From NCBI RefSeq assembly GCF_003014485.1, contig NZ_PYGA01000004.1, forward strand, positions 1-64,000: 64,000 nt of DNA. The letters run 5' to 3'. This document shows, piece by piece, positions 15,358 to 22,955 of this stretch. The notes under the pieces are model-generated. The model was not told where the DNA came from. It was given only the letters and a program-made list of their open reading frames with translations, and made no database searches. Position 1 is the stretch's first letter. Every line of letters starts with the position of its first letter. Made by a program: the position numbers and the translations under genes. The stretch comes from Murinocardiopsis flavida. GTDB lineage: Bacteria > Actinomycetota > Actinomycetes > Streptosporangiales > Streptosporangiaceae.

Positions 15358-16553
15358 GCTGGGTCGTCCTTCGGGAGCGGGATCGTGGCGTCGAGCAGGA
15401 ACCAGGTGCCGTCGCGGCGCGTGCTGAGGCGCCCGCCGAGCGCGTGGATCCGCTCGGCCATCGAGCGCAGCCCCGTGCCCCCGCCGTCCGCGTCGCCGGT
15501 CTCGCCGGTCGGCGCGGAGCCGGGGGCGGCGGCCCCGTCGTTCGCGATGGTGAGGAGCACCTCCCCGTCCTCGTGCGCGGTCGCGAGGGTGACGCGGGTG
15601 GCCGCGGAGTGGCGCAGCAGGTTGGTGACGCCCTCGCGGACGACCCAGGCCAGGGCCTCGGCGCACTCCTCGGGCACGGGGTCGCCGGTCACCGTGCAGC
15701 GGATGCCGGCCGACTCCAGCAGCGATCGGGCACCCGACACCTCGCCGTCCCAGGTGGTGCGGAGCTCGCCGCGCACGACGTGGCGGACCTCGGTGCCGGC
15801 CTCCTCGGCGAGCCGCTGGACCTCGGTGAGCTCCGCAGCCGCCCGGTCGTCGCGGCCGCGCTTGACGAGTTCCGCCGCCAACGAGCTCTTGACCGCGATG
15901 GCGGCCAGCGTCCGGCCGAACACGTCGTGCAGGTCGCGGGCGATGCGCAGGCGCTGGTTCGCCAGCGCGAGCGCGGCGCGGTCCTCGTGCGCCGCCTGGA
16001 GTTCGAGCAGGACCCGCAGCATCCACGCGCTCGACCAGCAGACCCACAGGATGACGCTGATCATGACCGCGCCGGTCAGCAGGAGGGCGACGTCCCCGAA
16101 TCCCAGGAGGGGGACGGCGAGGACGAGCAGCGCCGCATGGAGCAGCAGGGCCCGGCGGGCGTTCAGGACCGGGGCGAAGCTCGCGCCGGCCGCGCCGATC
16201 GCCGCCGCGACCGTCATGCCCATACCGTGCAGGGGGATCAGGAAGGTCGCGGCGACCAGGGCGGCGAGGACCAGCAGCCAGGCGGCGACGCCGCCGGCGG
16301 GGAGCCGCCGTGCGCGCCCGACGAGGGTGTCGATACTCCATCGGGTGACGAGGACGTTCCCGGTGACCAGGGCGAGGGACAGCACGACCGCCGCGATCCA
16401 CGCGGCCAGGGGCGCTCCGGTGAGCCGGTCGGCCCACCGCACGGTCCCGAGCAGGGTGCCGACCGGGGTCGCGAGGGCGAAATAGGTGGACCAGCGCACG
16501 AAGGACTCGAACCTGCGTGCGCCGACCAGCTGCGAATCGCGCATGCCCGTCAT
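15354..16553 (-). CDS. Sensor histidine kinase, HisKA_3 type
   Basis: A 399-residue membrane kinase. About six hydrophobic segments occupy residues 20-180, with almost no extracellular loop, as in intramembrane-sensing kinases such as DesK. The dimerisation and phospho-acceptor region is LRIARDLHDVFGRTLAAIAVKSSLAAEL, with His in RDLHD. The ATP-binding domain has the N-box VVREGVTNLLRHS and the G-box GGTGLRSMAERI. Start ATG overlaps the stop of the upstream CPBP gene (ATGA at 16550-16553), so protease, kinase and regulator are one translationally coupled operon. Confidence 0.92.
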   Translation of the reverse strand: MTGMRDSQLVGARRFESFVRWSTYFALATPVGTLLGTVRWADRLTGAPLAAWIAAVVLSLALVTGNVLVTRWSIDTLVGRARRLPAGGVAAWLLVLAALVAATFLIPLHGMGMTVAAAIGAAGASFAPVLNARRALLLHAALLVLAVPLLGFGDVALLLTGAVMISVILWVCWSSAWMLRVLLELQAAHEDRAALALANQRLRIARDLHDVFGRTLAAIAVKSSLAAELVKRGRDDRAAAELTEVQRLAEEAGTEVRHVVRGELRTTWDGEVSGARSLLESAGIRCTVTGDPVPEECAEALAWVVREGVTNLLRHSAATRVTLATAHEDGEVLLTIANDGAAAPGSAPTGETGDADGGGTGLRSMAERIHALGGRLSTRRDGTWFLLDATIPLPKDDPA

Positions 16554-17557
16554 TGTGCCGCCGGGACCCGCGCGGGCCGTGCGTGCGGGTGGGACGGGGC
16601 GGTGTGCGCGGGGGTCAGGGCGGGTCCCGTCTTGCGGGTGCGTAGCCACACCACGGCCGCGATCGCGGCGACGGTCACGGTGGGCACGAGCAGGACGGGC
16701 GACCCGGTGCCCGCCGAACGGTCGGAGATGGAGCCGCCGATGTCGGAGTGCAGGACAGTGGCGATGACGAAGGTGAGCGTGTTGAGCAGCGCGTGGATGA
16801 CGGCCGCGGTCTCGATGCCGCCGGTGCGCCAGGTGAGGACGGCCAGGCTGAGGGCGAGCGTGAAGTACCAGATGTTGATCCACGGGTCGTCCGCACCGTG
16901 GATGCCCATGAAGATCAGGCTGGAGACGAGGACGCCGACGACCAGCGCCGTGCGCGGCCCGCGGTTCCAGCTCCCGGCGACCCGGAAGACGAGCCCGCGC
17001 AGGCCGTACTCCTCGCCGGTCGTCTGAAGGGGGGTCAGCAGGAGGGTGACGACGAGGATGCCGATCAGGTCGGCGACCGGCCAGTGGGTCTGCTCGATGG
17101 GCATCGAGAGGTTCAGGATCACCATGGCGATCAGCCAGACGGGGCCGATGAGCAGGAGCGCCCTGCCGAACACGTCGAGCCGGAAGCGCGAGAGCACGGA
17201 GTGCAGCGAGGGGCCCCGCACGCCGTAGAGCCACCGTTGGATGAGCATGCTCCACGGGATGAGCAGGGCGAGGCCGAGCATGGTGAAGCCGTGGTACACC
17301 GGCGTGTAGTCGGTGCCGCCGCTCGCCGGGTTGGTCCTGCCCATCTGCGTGTCGATGAAGGCGGCGGCCTGGACCGCGGCGAAGCTGAAGACGAACAGCC
17401 CCGCTATCAGCAGCACGATGGCGAGGATGCCGCGGCCGATGCGGCGCTTGTCGCCGGCGAGCACGCGGTGGTACTCGACACCGGGCGGGACCGGCCTCGG
17501 TCCGCGGCGGCGGCTCGGGGCCGGAGTGGTGGGGAAGCGGTGGTCGTCGTGGTCCAT
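16550..17557 (-). CDS. CPBP-family intramembrane metalloprotease (Abi-like)
   Basis: A 335-residue polytopic protein with about eight hydrophobic helices. The CPBP signatures are the double-Glu motif GEEYGLRGLVF (about residue 190) and the downstream His motif SLIFMGIHG. In this family (Rce1-like) these residues form the catalytic metal site. A second Asn/His helix (AAVIHALLNTLTFV) follows. Placement as first gene of an operon with an intramembrane-sensing kinase suggests a shared envelope-stress role. The ATG lies 6 nt after a -10-like TACGTT (complement of 17564-17569), so the mRNA is probably leaderless. Confidence 0.87.
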   Translation of the reverse strand: MDHDDHRFPTTPAPSRRRGPRPVPPGVEYHRVLAGDKRRIGRGILAIVLLIAGLFVFSFAAVQAAAFIDTQMGRTNPASGGTDYTPVYHGFTMLGLALLIPWSMLIQRWLYGVRGPSLHSVLSRFRLDVFGRALLLIGPVWLIAMVILNLSMPIEQTHWPVADLIGILVVTLLLTPLQTTGEEYGLRGLVFRVAGSWNRGPRTALVVGVLVSSLIFMGIHGADDPWINIWYFTLALSLAVLTWRTGGIETAAVIHALLNTLTFVIATVLHSDIGGSISDRSAGTGSPVLLVPTVTVAAIAAVVWLRTRKTGPALTPAHTAPSHPHARPARVPAAQ

Positions 17558-17635
17558 GCTCCGAACGTAAGCCGGAGCATGGCCGTCACAGAGTGTCACG
17601 GATCATGGATTCTCTCCGCGCCCCGCACGGGCCGG

Positions 17636-17653
17636 GCATGACATCTGTCATGC
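17636..17653. promoter_or_regulatory. 18-bp palindrome upstream of the CPBP-kinase-regulator operon
   Basis: GCATGACA-TC-TGTCATGC is a perfect inverted repeat about 80 bp upstream of the operon start. LuxR-type response regulators commonly bind TGACA-n2-TGTCA-like palindromes, so this is the best candidate autoregulatory site. Confidence 0.5.
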
Positions 17654-17751
17654 GGTGGCGGCGCGCGGGGCAGGGCCCGTGGGCGGGCGCCCCGTTCCGC
17701 CGCCCCGCAGTCGGCGCCGCCCGCGCTGCGACGGGATCGCGGAAGCGGTGG

Positions 17752-18102
17752 TCAGCCCGGTTCGAGGAGGCAGAACTCGTTGCCTTCCGGGTCACACAGC
17801 ACCACCCATCCGGCGTCGTCGGACTGCCCCACATCGGCGCGCGTGGCCCCTCTGGCGACGAGGTCCGCCACCGCCGCCGCATGGTCCTCTGGATACAGGT
17901 CGAAGTGCAGCCGGTTCTTGGCCCGCTTGGCGTCGCCGACGCGCACGAAGAAGAGGGATGCCGAGGTCCGGTCGGACGGCCGGACCTCGACACCGTCGGG
18001 GTCGGGGTCCATGACGTCCCAGCCGAGGGTCTGCGCCCACCACCGCGCGAGAGGCAGCGGCTCCCGCGTGTCGATGGTCACGGCCGCCAATCTGATCTCC
18101 AT
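17752..18102 (-). CDS. VOC-superfamily (glyoxalase/bleomycin-resistance-like) protein
   Basis: A 116-residue vicinal-oxygen-chelate protein. The N-terminal strand and helix are MEIRLAAVTIDTREPLPLARWWAQTLGW. The fold continues with RLHFDLYPEDHAAAVADLVARGATRADVGQ and ends in the typical WVVLCDPEGNEFCLLEP. The metal ligand positions (His in LHFDLY and Glu in EFCLLE) are retained. Substrate unknown. It stands alone, followed upstream by VOC gene remnants at 18174-18408, so this region has had several VOC genes. Confidence 0.85.
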   Translation of the reverse strand: MEIRLAAVTIDTREPLPLARWWAQTLGWDVMDPDPDGVEVRPSDRTSASLFFVRVGDAKRAKNRLHFDLYPEDHAAAVADLVARGATRADVGQSDDAGWVVLCDPEGNEFCLLEPG

Positions 18103-18173
18103 GGCCGCAACCCTACTGGCGGAGCCCCACAGGGCGCTCGCGGCACGGCCGCGATCGCGTGTCCCGCCCGCGG

Positions 18174-18300
18174 TCACGCCTTGCGGGCGGCCAGGATCTC
18201 CAGGTAGTGGGGGTTGTACATGATCCCGAGGATGTTGCCGAACGGGTCGACCACGGAGGCCGTGACGTAGCCCGAATTACCGTGGTTCGTGAGCGGGTGG
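18174..18300 (-). pseudogene. C-terminal remnant of a VOC protein
   Basis: Reading the minus strand into a TGA at 18174 gives HPLTNHGNSGYVTASVV, then DPFGNILGIMYNPHYLEIL and AARKA. This is a recognisable VOC C-terminal half (the DPFGNxLGI strand and tail). An in-frame TAG lies about 30 nt upstream of the homology, and no N-terminal half is present. It is therefore a truncated gene. Confidence 0.65.
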
Positions 18301-18312
18301 GAACCCGCAGGG

Positions 18313-18408
18313 AACCCGTGGGGCAACTACCGCTGCCGGGGCGCCGACATCGAAGGCTACGAGTGGACCTTCGGCACGTACCGCCCAGGGGAGCCCCCCG
18401 GCGGCTGG
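18313..18408 (+). pseudogene. C-terminal remnant of a second, PhnB-like VOC protein
   Basis: The plus strand encodes NPWGNYRCRGADIEGYEWTF followed by GTYRPGEPPGGW. This matches the end of PhnB-like VOC proteins, whose last strand reads roughly YxxRDPEGHxWxFGTYRP. The first half is missing and the frame runs on into non-homologous sequence. It abuts the minus-strand VOC remnant, the two lying back to back. Confidence 0.55.
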
Positions 18409-18501
18409 TCGCAGCGCGGCGGCTACGGGGAGGACCTCTCCGCCACGGGCCTGCGGGCCCGTGGCGGTGGCCGGACGTCCCGGTTCGGAGCACGCGACGA
18501 T

Positions 18502-18532
18502 TTGCGCTGGAGTGCACTCCACCTCCTACCGT
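18502..18532 (+). promoter_or_regulatory. MerR-type promoter with 19-bp spacer
   Basis: TTGCGC (18502-18507) and TACCGT (18527-18532) are 19 bp apart. A perfect palindrome GGAGTGCACTCC (18509-18520) sits inside the spacer. This is the classic over-long, twisted-by-MerR promoter. The ATG at 18539 is 6 nt beyond the -10, so the transcript is probably leaderless. Confidence 0.75.
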
Positions 18533-18538
18533 CGGACC

Positions 18539-19009
18539 ATGACCGACTCCACCGGGCCGGACCCGGTCGGCATCCGAGCGGTGTCGGAGCTGACCGGGCT
18601 GAGCCTCGACACCCTGCGCTGGTACGAACGCGAGGGGCTGCTGCCCCTGGTCGAGCGCAGCGACGGCGGGCAGCGCCGCTACCCGCCGGCCGCGATCCGG
18701 TTCATCCGGCTGGTGCAGGTGCTGCGCCGCACCGGGATGCCGGTGGACGACGTCCGGGACTTCGTGCAGATGGGCTCGGGGCTGGAATGGCACGGCGCGC
18801 GCACGGCGCTGCTGGAGCAGCGCGCGGCCGCCATCGAGGAGCAGATCGCACAGCTCCACCAGGACCTCGCCGTCGTGCGGGAGAAGATCGCGCACCACCG
18901 CGACCTGCAACAGCGGGGTCTGGACTGCGAGGACGAGATCGCCGCCGCAGCCCCGCATTCGGGCGGGGCCGGTCAGCGGCCGGAAACGAACGGGGACGGC
19001 CATGCGTGA
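18539..19009 (+). CDS. MerR-family regulator of the adjacent alcohol dehydrogenase
   Basis: A 156-residue MerR protein: GIRAVSELTGLSLDTLRWYEREGLLPLVERSDGGQRRY, VDDVRDFVQMGSGLEWHGARTALLEQRAAAIEEQIAQLHQDLAVVREKI. The architecture and the ADH neighbour resemble AdhR-like aldehyde-responsive MerR proteins. A single Cys (GLDCEDE, near residue 132) is available as a sensor. It drives its own promoter and, by an 8-nt overlap, the dehydrogenase gene. The promoter with a 19-bp spacer holding a 12-bp palindrome supports direct activation. Confidence 0.9.
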   Translation: MTDSTGPDPVGIRAVSELTGLSLDTLRWYEREGLLPLVERSDGGQRRYPPAAIRFIRLVQVLRRTGMPVDDVRDFVQMGSGLEWHGARTALLEQRAAAIEEQIAQLHQDLAVVREKIAHHRDLQQRGLDCEDEIAAAAPHSGGAGQRPETNGDGHA

Positions 19010-20039
19010 GGTCAGGGGATGGGCGGCGCCCGCGAGCGGCGCGGCCCTGGTGCCGTGGGATTTCGAGCGGCGGGAACCGGGGGACCGGGACATCGCGGTG
19101 CGCATCCGCTACTGCGGTGTGTGCGCCAGCGACCTCGCCGCGGTGCGCCGCGGCGATCCGGCGGCGTTCCCGCTCGTACCGGGGCACGAGATCGTCGGGG
19201 AGGTCGCCGCGGTCGGCGCGGCGGTCTCCCGCTTCTCGGTCGGCGACCAGGTCGCGGTGGGCAACATCGTCGACTCCTGCCGCGTCTGCGCCGCGTGCCG
19301 GGCCGGCCGGGAGAACTGGTGCCACGACGGGGTCACCCTCACCTACGGCGGCACCGACCGGGTCGGCGGCGCGCGCACCCAGGGCGGGTTCTCCGCCGAG
19401 TACGTCGTCGACGAGCACTTCGCCTACCCCGTGCCGAGCGGCTTGGACCCGGCGGGCGTGGCGCCTCTGATGTGCGCCGGGATCACCACCTATGTGCCGC
19501 TGCGGCGCTGGGGCGCCGGTCCCGGGCGGACGGTCGGCGTCGTCGGGATGGGCGGGCTGGGGCACATCGCCCTCAAACTGGCCCACGCCATGGGCGCCGA
19601 GGTCGTGCAGTTCACGACCTCCCCAGCGAAGGCCGCCGAAGCGCGCCGGATGGGCGCCGACGACGTCGTCCACTCCCGCGACGAGCGCCGGATGGCCGAG
19701 CAGGCGGGCCGCTTCGACCTGATCCTCGACACCGTCGGCGCACCGCACGCGCTGGAACCGTATCTGGGCGCCCTCGCGATCGACGGCACCCTGTGCATGG
19801 TCGGCATCCCCGAGCAGGAGGTGCGCGTCAACCCCCTCAGCCTGATCGTCGGCGCGAAGTCCCTGGCCGGTGCCGGCAGCGGTGGCACCGGTGAGACCCG
19901 GGAGATGCTCGACTTCTGCGCGGAGCACGGCATCACCGCCGAGACCGAGGTCCTGCCCGCGGACGAAGTCGAGTCCGCCCTCGACCGGTTGGCGCGCAAC
20001 GACGTCCGCTACCGGTTCGTCCTCGACATGGGCCACTGA
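19002..20039 (+). CDS. Zinc-dependent alcohol dehydrogenase, cinnamyl-alcohol-dehydrogenase-like
   Basis: A 345-residue medium-chain dehydrogenase. Catalytic zinc ligands are the Cys of CGVCASDLA, the His-Glu of GHEIVGEV and a Cys in APLMCAGITTY. The structural-zinc cysteines lie in CRVCAACRAGRENWC. The cofactor motif is VVGMGGLGHIALKLAHAMGAEV. The sequence TYGGTDRVGGARTQGGFSAEYVV is characteristic of the YjgB/CAD-like NADPH aldehyde reductases. It is co-transcribed with the MerR gene (8-nt overlap), which suggests an aldehyde-inducible detoxification unit. Direction in vivo is probably aldehyde to alcohol. Confidence 0.92.
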   Translation: MREVRGWAAPASGAALVPWDFERREPGDRDIAVRIRYCGVCASDLAAVRRGDPAAFPLVPGHEIVGEVAAVGAAVSRFSVGDQVAVGNIVDSCRVCAACRAGRENWCHDGVTLTYGGTDRVGGARTQGGFSAEYVVDEHFAYPVPSGLDPAGVAPLMCAGITTYVPLRRWGAGPGRTVGVVGMGGLGHIALKLAHAMGAEVVQFTTSPAKAAEARRMGADDVVHSRDERRMAEQAGRFDLILDTVGAPHALEPYLGALAIDGTLCMVGIPEQEVRVNPLSLIVGAKSLAGAGSGGTGETREMLDFCAEHGITAETEVLPADEVESALDRLARNDVRYRFVLDMGH

Positions 20040-20132
20040 ACGGCCCGCTGACGCGCAGGTCACGGGCGTGGCGGACCGCCGCGGGCAGGGCCGGTCGCGC
20101 GATACTGGGGTGAGGGCACGTCCTGCCCCTGA

Positions 20133-20162
20133 TTGACAGGCAAGCATTGACTTGCATAACGT
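20133..20162 (+). promoter_or_regulatory. ArsR promoter with inverted repeat
   Basis: TTGACA (20133-20138) and TAACGT (20157-20162) are 18 bp apart. GCAAG (20140-20144) and CTTGC (20151-20155) form an inverted repeat inside the spacer. The ATG at 20171 follows 8 nt after the -10 without a ribosome-binding site. The dyad is a likely operator of the ArsR protein it precedes. Confidence 0.65.
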
Positions 20163-20170
20163 GTGTGCGC

Positions 20171-20506
20171 ATGGGAGACGTCTTCAGGGCACTGGCCGAT
20201 CCCACGCGCAGGGCGATCCTCGACGAGCTGACCGACCGCAATGGGCAGACGCTCTTCGAGATCTGCGCCCGGCTGGCCACCAAGCACGGGCTCAGTTCGT
20301 CGCGGCAGGCGATCTCGCAGCACCTCGACGTCCTGGCGGACGCCGACCTTGTCGAGACCAGGCGCGAGGGCCGGTACAAGTTCCACTCCATCAACACCAG
20401 GCCGCTCGAACCGATCATCGCCCGGTGGCTCGACACGTCCGACGACGACTCCGGCGGCCGCCCCGGCGGCGGCGCCGACACCGAAGGGAACAGGGGGCCG
20501 ACATGA
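20171..20506 (+). CDS. ArsR-family transcriptional regulator
   Basis: A 111-residue winged-helix protein of the SdpR/ArsR type: MGDVFRALADPTRRAILDELTDRNGQTLFEICARL, recognition helix SSSRQAISQHLDVLADADLV, wing TRREGRYKFHSINTRPLEPIIARWL. It has no metal-binding Cys pair and a disordered Gly/Asp-rich tail. It overlaps the downstream VOC gene by 4 nt (ATGA), a frequent ArsR-plus-glyoxalase or SRPBCC arrangement in actinomycetes. The ATG at 20171 is preferred over an upstream in-frame start because it fits the promoter. Confidence 0.9.
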   Translation: MGDVFRALADPTRRAILDELTDRNGQTLFEICARLATKHGLSSSRQAISQHLDVLADADLVETRREGRYKFHSINTRPLEPIIARWLDTSDDDSGGRPGGGADTEGNRGPT

Positions 20507-20892
20507 GAGTGAACCTGGCGAGCGTGCTCGTCGACGACCAGGAGAAGGCGCGGCGGTTCTATACCGAGGTGCTGGGGTTCGTGCTGAAGCACGACATCCC
20601 GATGGGCGAGGCCAGCTGGCTGACCGTGGTGTCACCGGAGGACCCGGGCGGCACCGAGCTGGTCCTCGAACCCAGCGGCCACCCTGCGGCGAAGCCGTTC
20701 AAGGACGCGCTGGTCGCCGACGGCATCCCGTACACCTCCTTCGCCGTCGAGGACGTCAAGGCCGAGTACGAGCGGCTGAGCGGCCTCGGCGTGCGCTTCA
20801 CCCAGGAGCCCACGGACATGGGCACGGTGATCACCGCCGTGTTCGACGACACCTGCGGCAACCTCATCCAGATCGCCCGCGAGACCACCTGA
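20503..20892 (+). CDS. VOC-family (glyoxalase-like) protein
   Basis: A 129-residue VOC protein starting MRVNLASVLVDDQEKARRFY, then TEVLGF, ELVLEPS, FAVEDVKAEYERLSGLGVRFTQEPTDMG and ending TCGNLIQIARE. The two beta-alpha-beta-beta-beta modules are complete and length is normal for one-chain members. Ligand and activity are unknown. Translationally coupled to the ArsR regulator, which probably controls it. Confidence 0.9.
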   Translation: MRVNLASVLVDDQEKARRFYTEVLGFVLKHDIPMGEASWLTVVSPEDPGGTELVLEPSGHPAAKPFKDALVADGIPYTSFAVEDVKAEYERLSGLGVRFTQEPTDMGTVITAVFDDTCGNLIQIARETT

Positions 20893-20919
20893 CCCACCCA
20901 CCCGGCCATCCCGGCCCGA

Positions 20920-21327
20920 TCACACGCGCTCCAAAGCGCCGGAGGTGATGAACACGCCGCGTTTGCGGAAGGAGAGTGGAGACTCTCGCAGGGCCAGCGG
21001 GTGCATTCCACGCAGATCGGTGACGAACCACCAGTCGACGGTGACCCGATCCGCGCTCGTAGCCCACCTCGGTACCTTCCAGCCGTCGCGGCGCGCGAGA
21101 TGCTCCGCAAGTGCCGCGAAGGCGGCATCGACACGCCTATCACCTGTAGGTGACGGAGCGTCGGTGAAAAGAGCCGCCGCGTTTTCCACACCTTCGCTGC
21201 TGAGGCGGCTCTCATAGGCATCGAGTAGCTGGATGACCGTGAATCTCCAGACATCCTTGAGCGGCTCGCCATCGCGCAACATGCGGGTGGCTTCTCTGCC
21301 CGCACCGGTGAGCGTGAACCTGTCCAT
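20920..21327 (-). CDS. Hypothetical protein, 135 residues
   Basis: A soluble protein starting MDRFTLTGAGREATRMLRDG, with GAGGAGG 8 nt upstream of the ATG, which fixes the start. The C-terminal part has WWFVTDLRGMHPLALRESPL and SFRKRGVFITSGALERV, a well-defined but unassigned block. GC content and third-position bias are lower than in neighbours. It is convergent with the VOC gene. I do not recognise the family. Confidence 0.65.
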   Translation of the reverse strand: MDRFTLTGAGREATRMLRDGEPLKDVWRFTVIQLLDAYESRLSSEGVENAAALFTDAPSPTGDRRVDAAFAALAEHLARRDGWKVPRWATSADRVTVDWWFVTDLRGMHPLALRESPLSFRKRGVFITSGALERV

Positions 21328-21495
21328 GTGAGCAACCTCCTCATCAGAGGATAAGGGTCCCGTGTTACCGGACCCCCGATTTCCGGTGCGCGAAGCAGGG
21401 GAGAGAACCGCAGCAGATCCCCATGTCTCTTCGGGCATCGGGATGAACCGGGCGCGGGGACCTCACGGGGGGCTTTGGGCTGTGGTGATCTAGAC

Positions 21496-21532
21496 GTTTC
21501 GCGGGTGTTACGGGTGGTTACCTGCGGGAAAT
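21496..21532 (+). promoter_or_regulatory. GlnR-like box upstream of narK
   Basis: GTTAC (21517-21521)-n6-GAAAT (21528-21532) matches the GlnR half-site gTnAC-n6-GaAAC. A second GTTAC (21507-21511) and an inverted GTTTC (21496-21500) extend it with 10-11-bp phasing. It lies about 55 bp upstream of narK, as expected for nitrogen-limitation control by GlnR. Confidence 0.6.
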
Positions 21533-21584
21533 CGGTCGTCCGTAGGGTCATCGGCGACACGCACCCGAGCGAGGAGCCCGCACC

Positions 21585-22955
21585 GTGACCGCTGACACCG
21601 CGACGACCCCCCGGCGTCCCGACGGCCGCTGGATCACCCGGTGGGACCCCGAGGACGCGGAGTTCTGGGCCGCCACCGGCCGGCGCACCGCCAACCGCAA
21701 CCTGTGGGCGTCCATCGCGGCCGAGCACCTGGGGTTCTCGGTGTGGACCATCTGGTCGGTCCTCACGCTGTTCATGACCCCCGAGACGGGGTTCGCGTTC
21801 ACCCCCGGCCAGAAGTTCCTGCTGGTGTCGATGGTGACGCTGATCGGCGCGATCCTGCGGGTCCCGTACACGCTCGCGGTGCCGCTGATCGGCGGCCGGA
21901 ACTGGACGGTCATCTCGGTCGCCGTGCTGCTGGTCCCCACCGGCCTCGCCGTCTACCTGATGCAGCACCCCGAGACGCCGTTCCCGGTGTTCCTGCTGCT
22001 CGCCGCCACAGCGGGGCTCGGCGGCGGCAACTTCTCGTCGTCGATGTCCAACATCAACTTCTTCTTCCCCGAGCGCAGCAAGGGGTGGGCGCTGGGCCTC
22101 AACGCCGGCGGGGGCAACATCGGCGTGCCGGTGGTGCAGCTCCTCGGCCTGGGCGTGATCGCGGTGCTGGGGGTCGGCTCCGGGCACCTGCTGGCCGCGC
22201 TGTACATCCCGCTGCTGCTCGCCGCGTGCGTGCTGGCGTGGCGGCGGATGGACAACCTCGCCGGCGCGCGCACCGACGTCGCTGCGCAGCTCGCCGCGGT
22301 GCGCGACCGGCACACCTGGATCATGTCGTTCCTCTACATCGGGACGTTCGGCTCGTTCATCGGCTACAGCTTCGCGTTCGGGCTGCTGCTCCAGAACCAG
22401 TTCGACCGCACCCCGCTGGAGGCCGCGGCGGTCACCTTCATCGGCCCGCTGCTGGGCTCCCTCGTCCGCCCCTACGGCGGGCGCCTGGCCGACCGCTTCG
22501 GCGGCGCCCTGGTCACGGTGTGGACGTTCGCGGGGCTGGTGGCGGGCAGCGCGCTGATCATCGCGGCGTCCGGGATCGGATCGCTGACCCTGTTCACCGC
22601 GGGGTTCATCGCACTGTTCCTGCTCACCGGGGTCGGCAACGGATCGACGTACAAGATGATCCCCGCCATCTACGCCGCGAAGGCCGAGGACCTCGTCGCC
22701 GCGGGGACGCCGCGGGAGACCGCGACCGCCGACATGCGTCGCCTCGCCGGAGCGCTGCTGGGCCTGGTCGGCGCCGTCGGCGCGCTGGGCGGGGTCGGCA
22801 TCAACCTGGTGTTCCGGCAGTCGTTCGAGAGCTTCGGCGCCGCGACCCCCGCCTACGCCGCGTTCCTCGTGTTCTACGTGGTGTGCATCGCGGTGACCTA
22901 CGCGGTGTACCTGCGCCGGCCGGTCGGCACCCCCACGTCCGCCACCGCGGCATGA
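21585..22955 (+). CDS. narK: Nitrate/nitrite transporter NarK
   Basis: A 456-residue major facilitator protein with 12 predicted helices. Both nitrate-signature motifs are present: GLGGGNFSSSMSNINFFFPE (helix 5) and GVGNGSTYKMIP (helix 11). The N terminus is extended by a soluble WDPEDAEFW segment usual in actinobacterial NarK proteins. GTG start after GAGGAG. Its stop overlaps the nitrate-reductase start by 4 nt, so uptake and reduction are coupled. It probably imports nitrate for assimilation. Confidence 0.93.
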   Translation: MTADTATTPRRPDGRWITRWDPEDAEFWAATGRRTANRNLWASIAAEHLGFSVWTIWSVLTLFMTPETGFAFTPGQKFLLVSMVTLIGAILRVPYTLAVPLIGGRNWTVISVAVLLVPTGLAVYLMQHPETPFPVFLLLAATAGLGGGNFSSSMSNINFFFPERSKGWALGLNAGGGNIGVPVVQLLGLGVIAVLGVGSGHLLAALYIPLLLAACVLAWRRMDNLAGARTDVAAQLAAVRDRHTWIMSFLYIGTFGSFIGYSFAFGLLLQNQFDRTPLEAAAVTFIGPLLGSLVRPYGGRLADRFGGALVTVWTFAGLVAGSALIIAASGIGSLTLFTAGFIALFLLTGVGNGSTYKMIPAIYAAKAEDLVAAGTPRETATADMRRLAGALLGLVGAVGALGGVGINLVFRQSFESFGAATPAYAAFLVFYVVCIAVTYAVYLRRPVGTPTSATAA

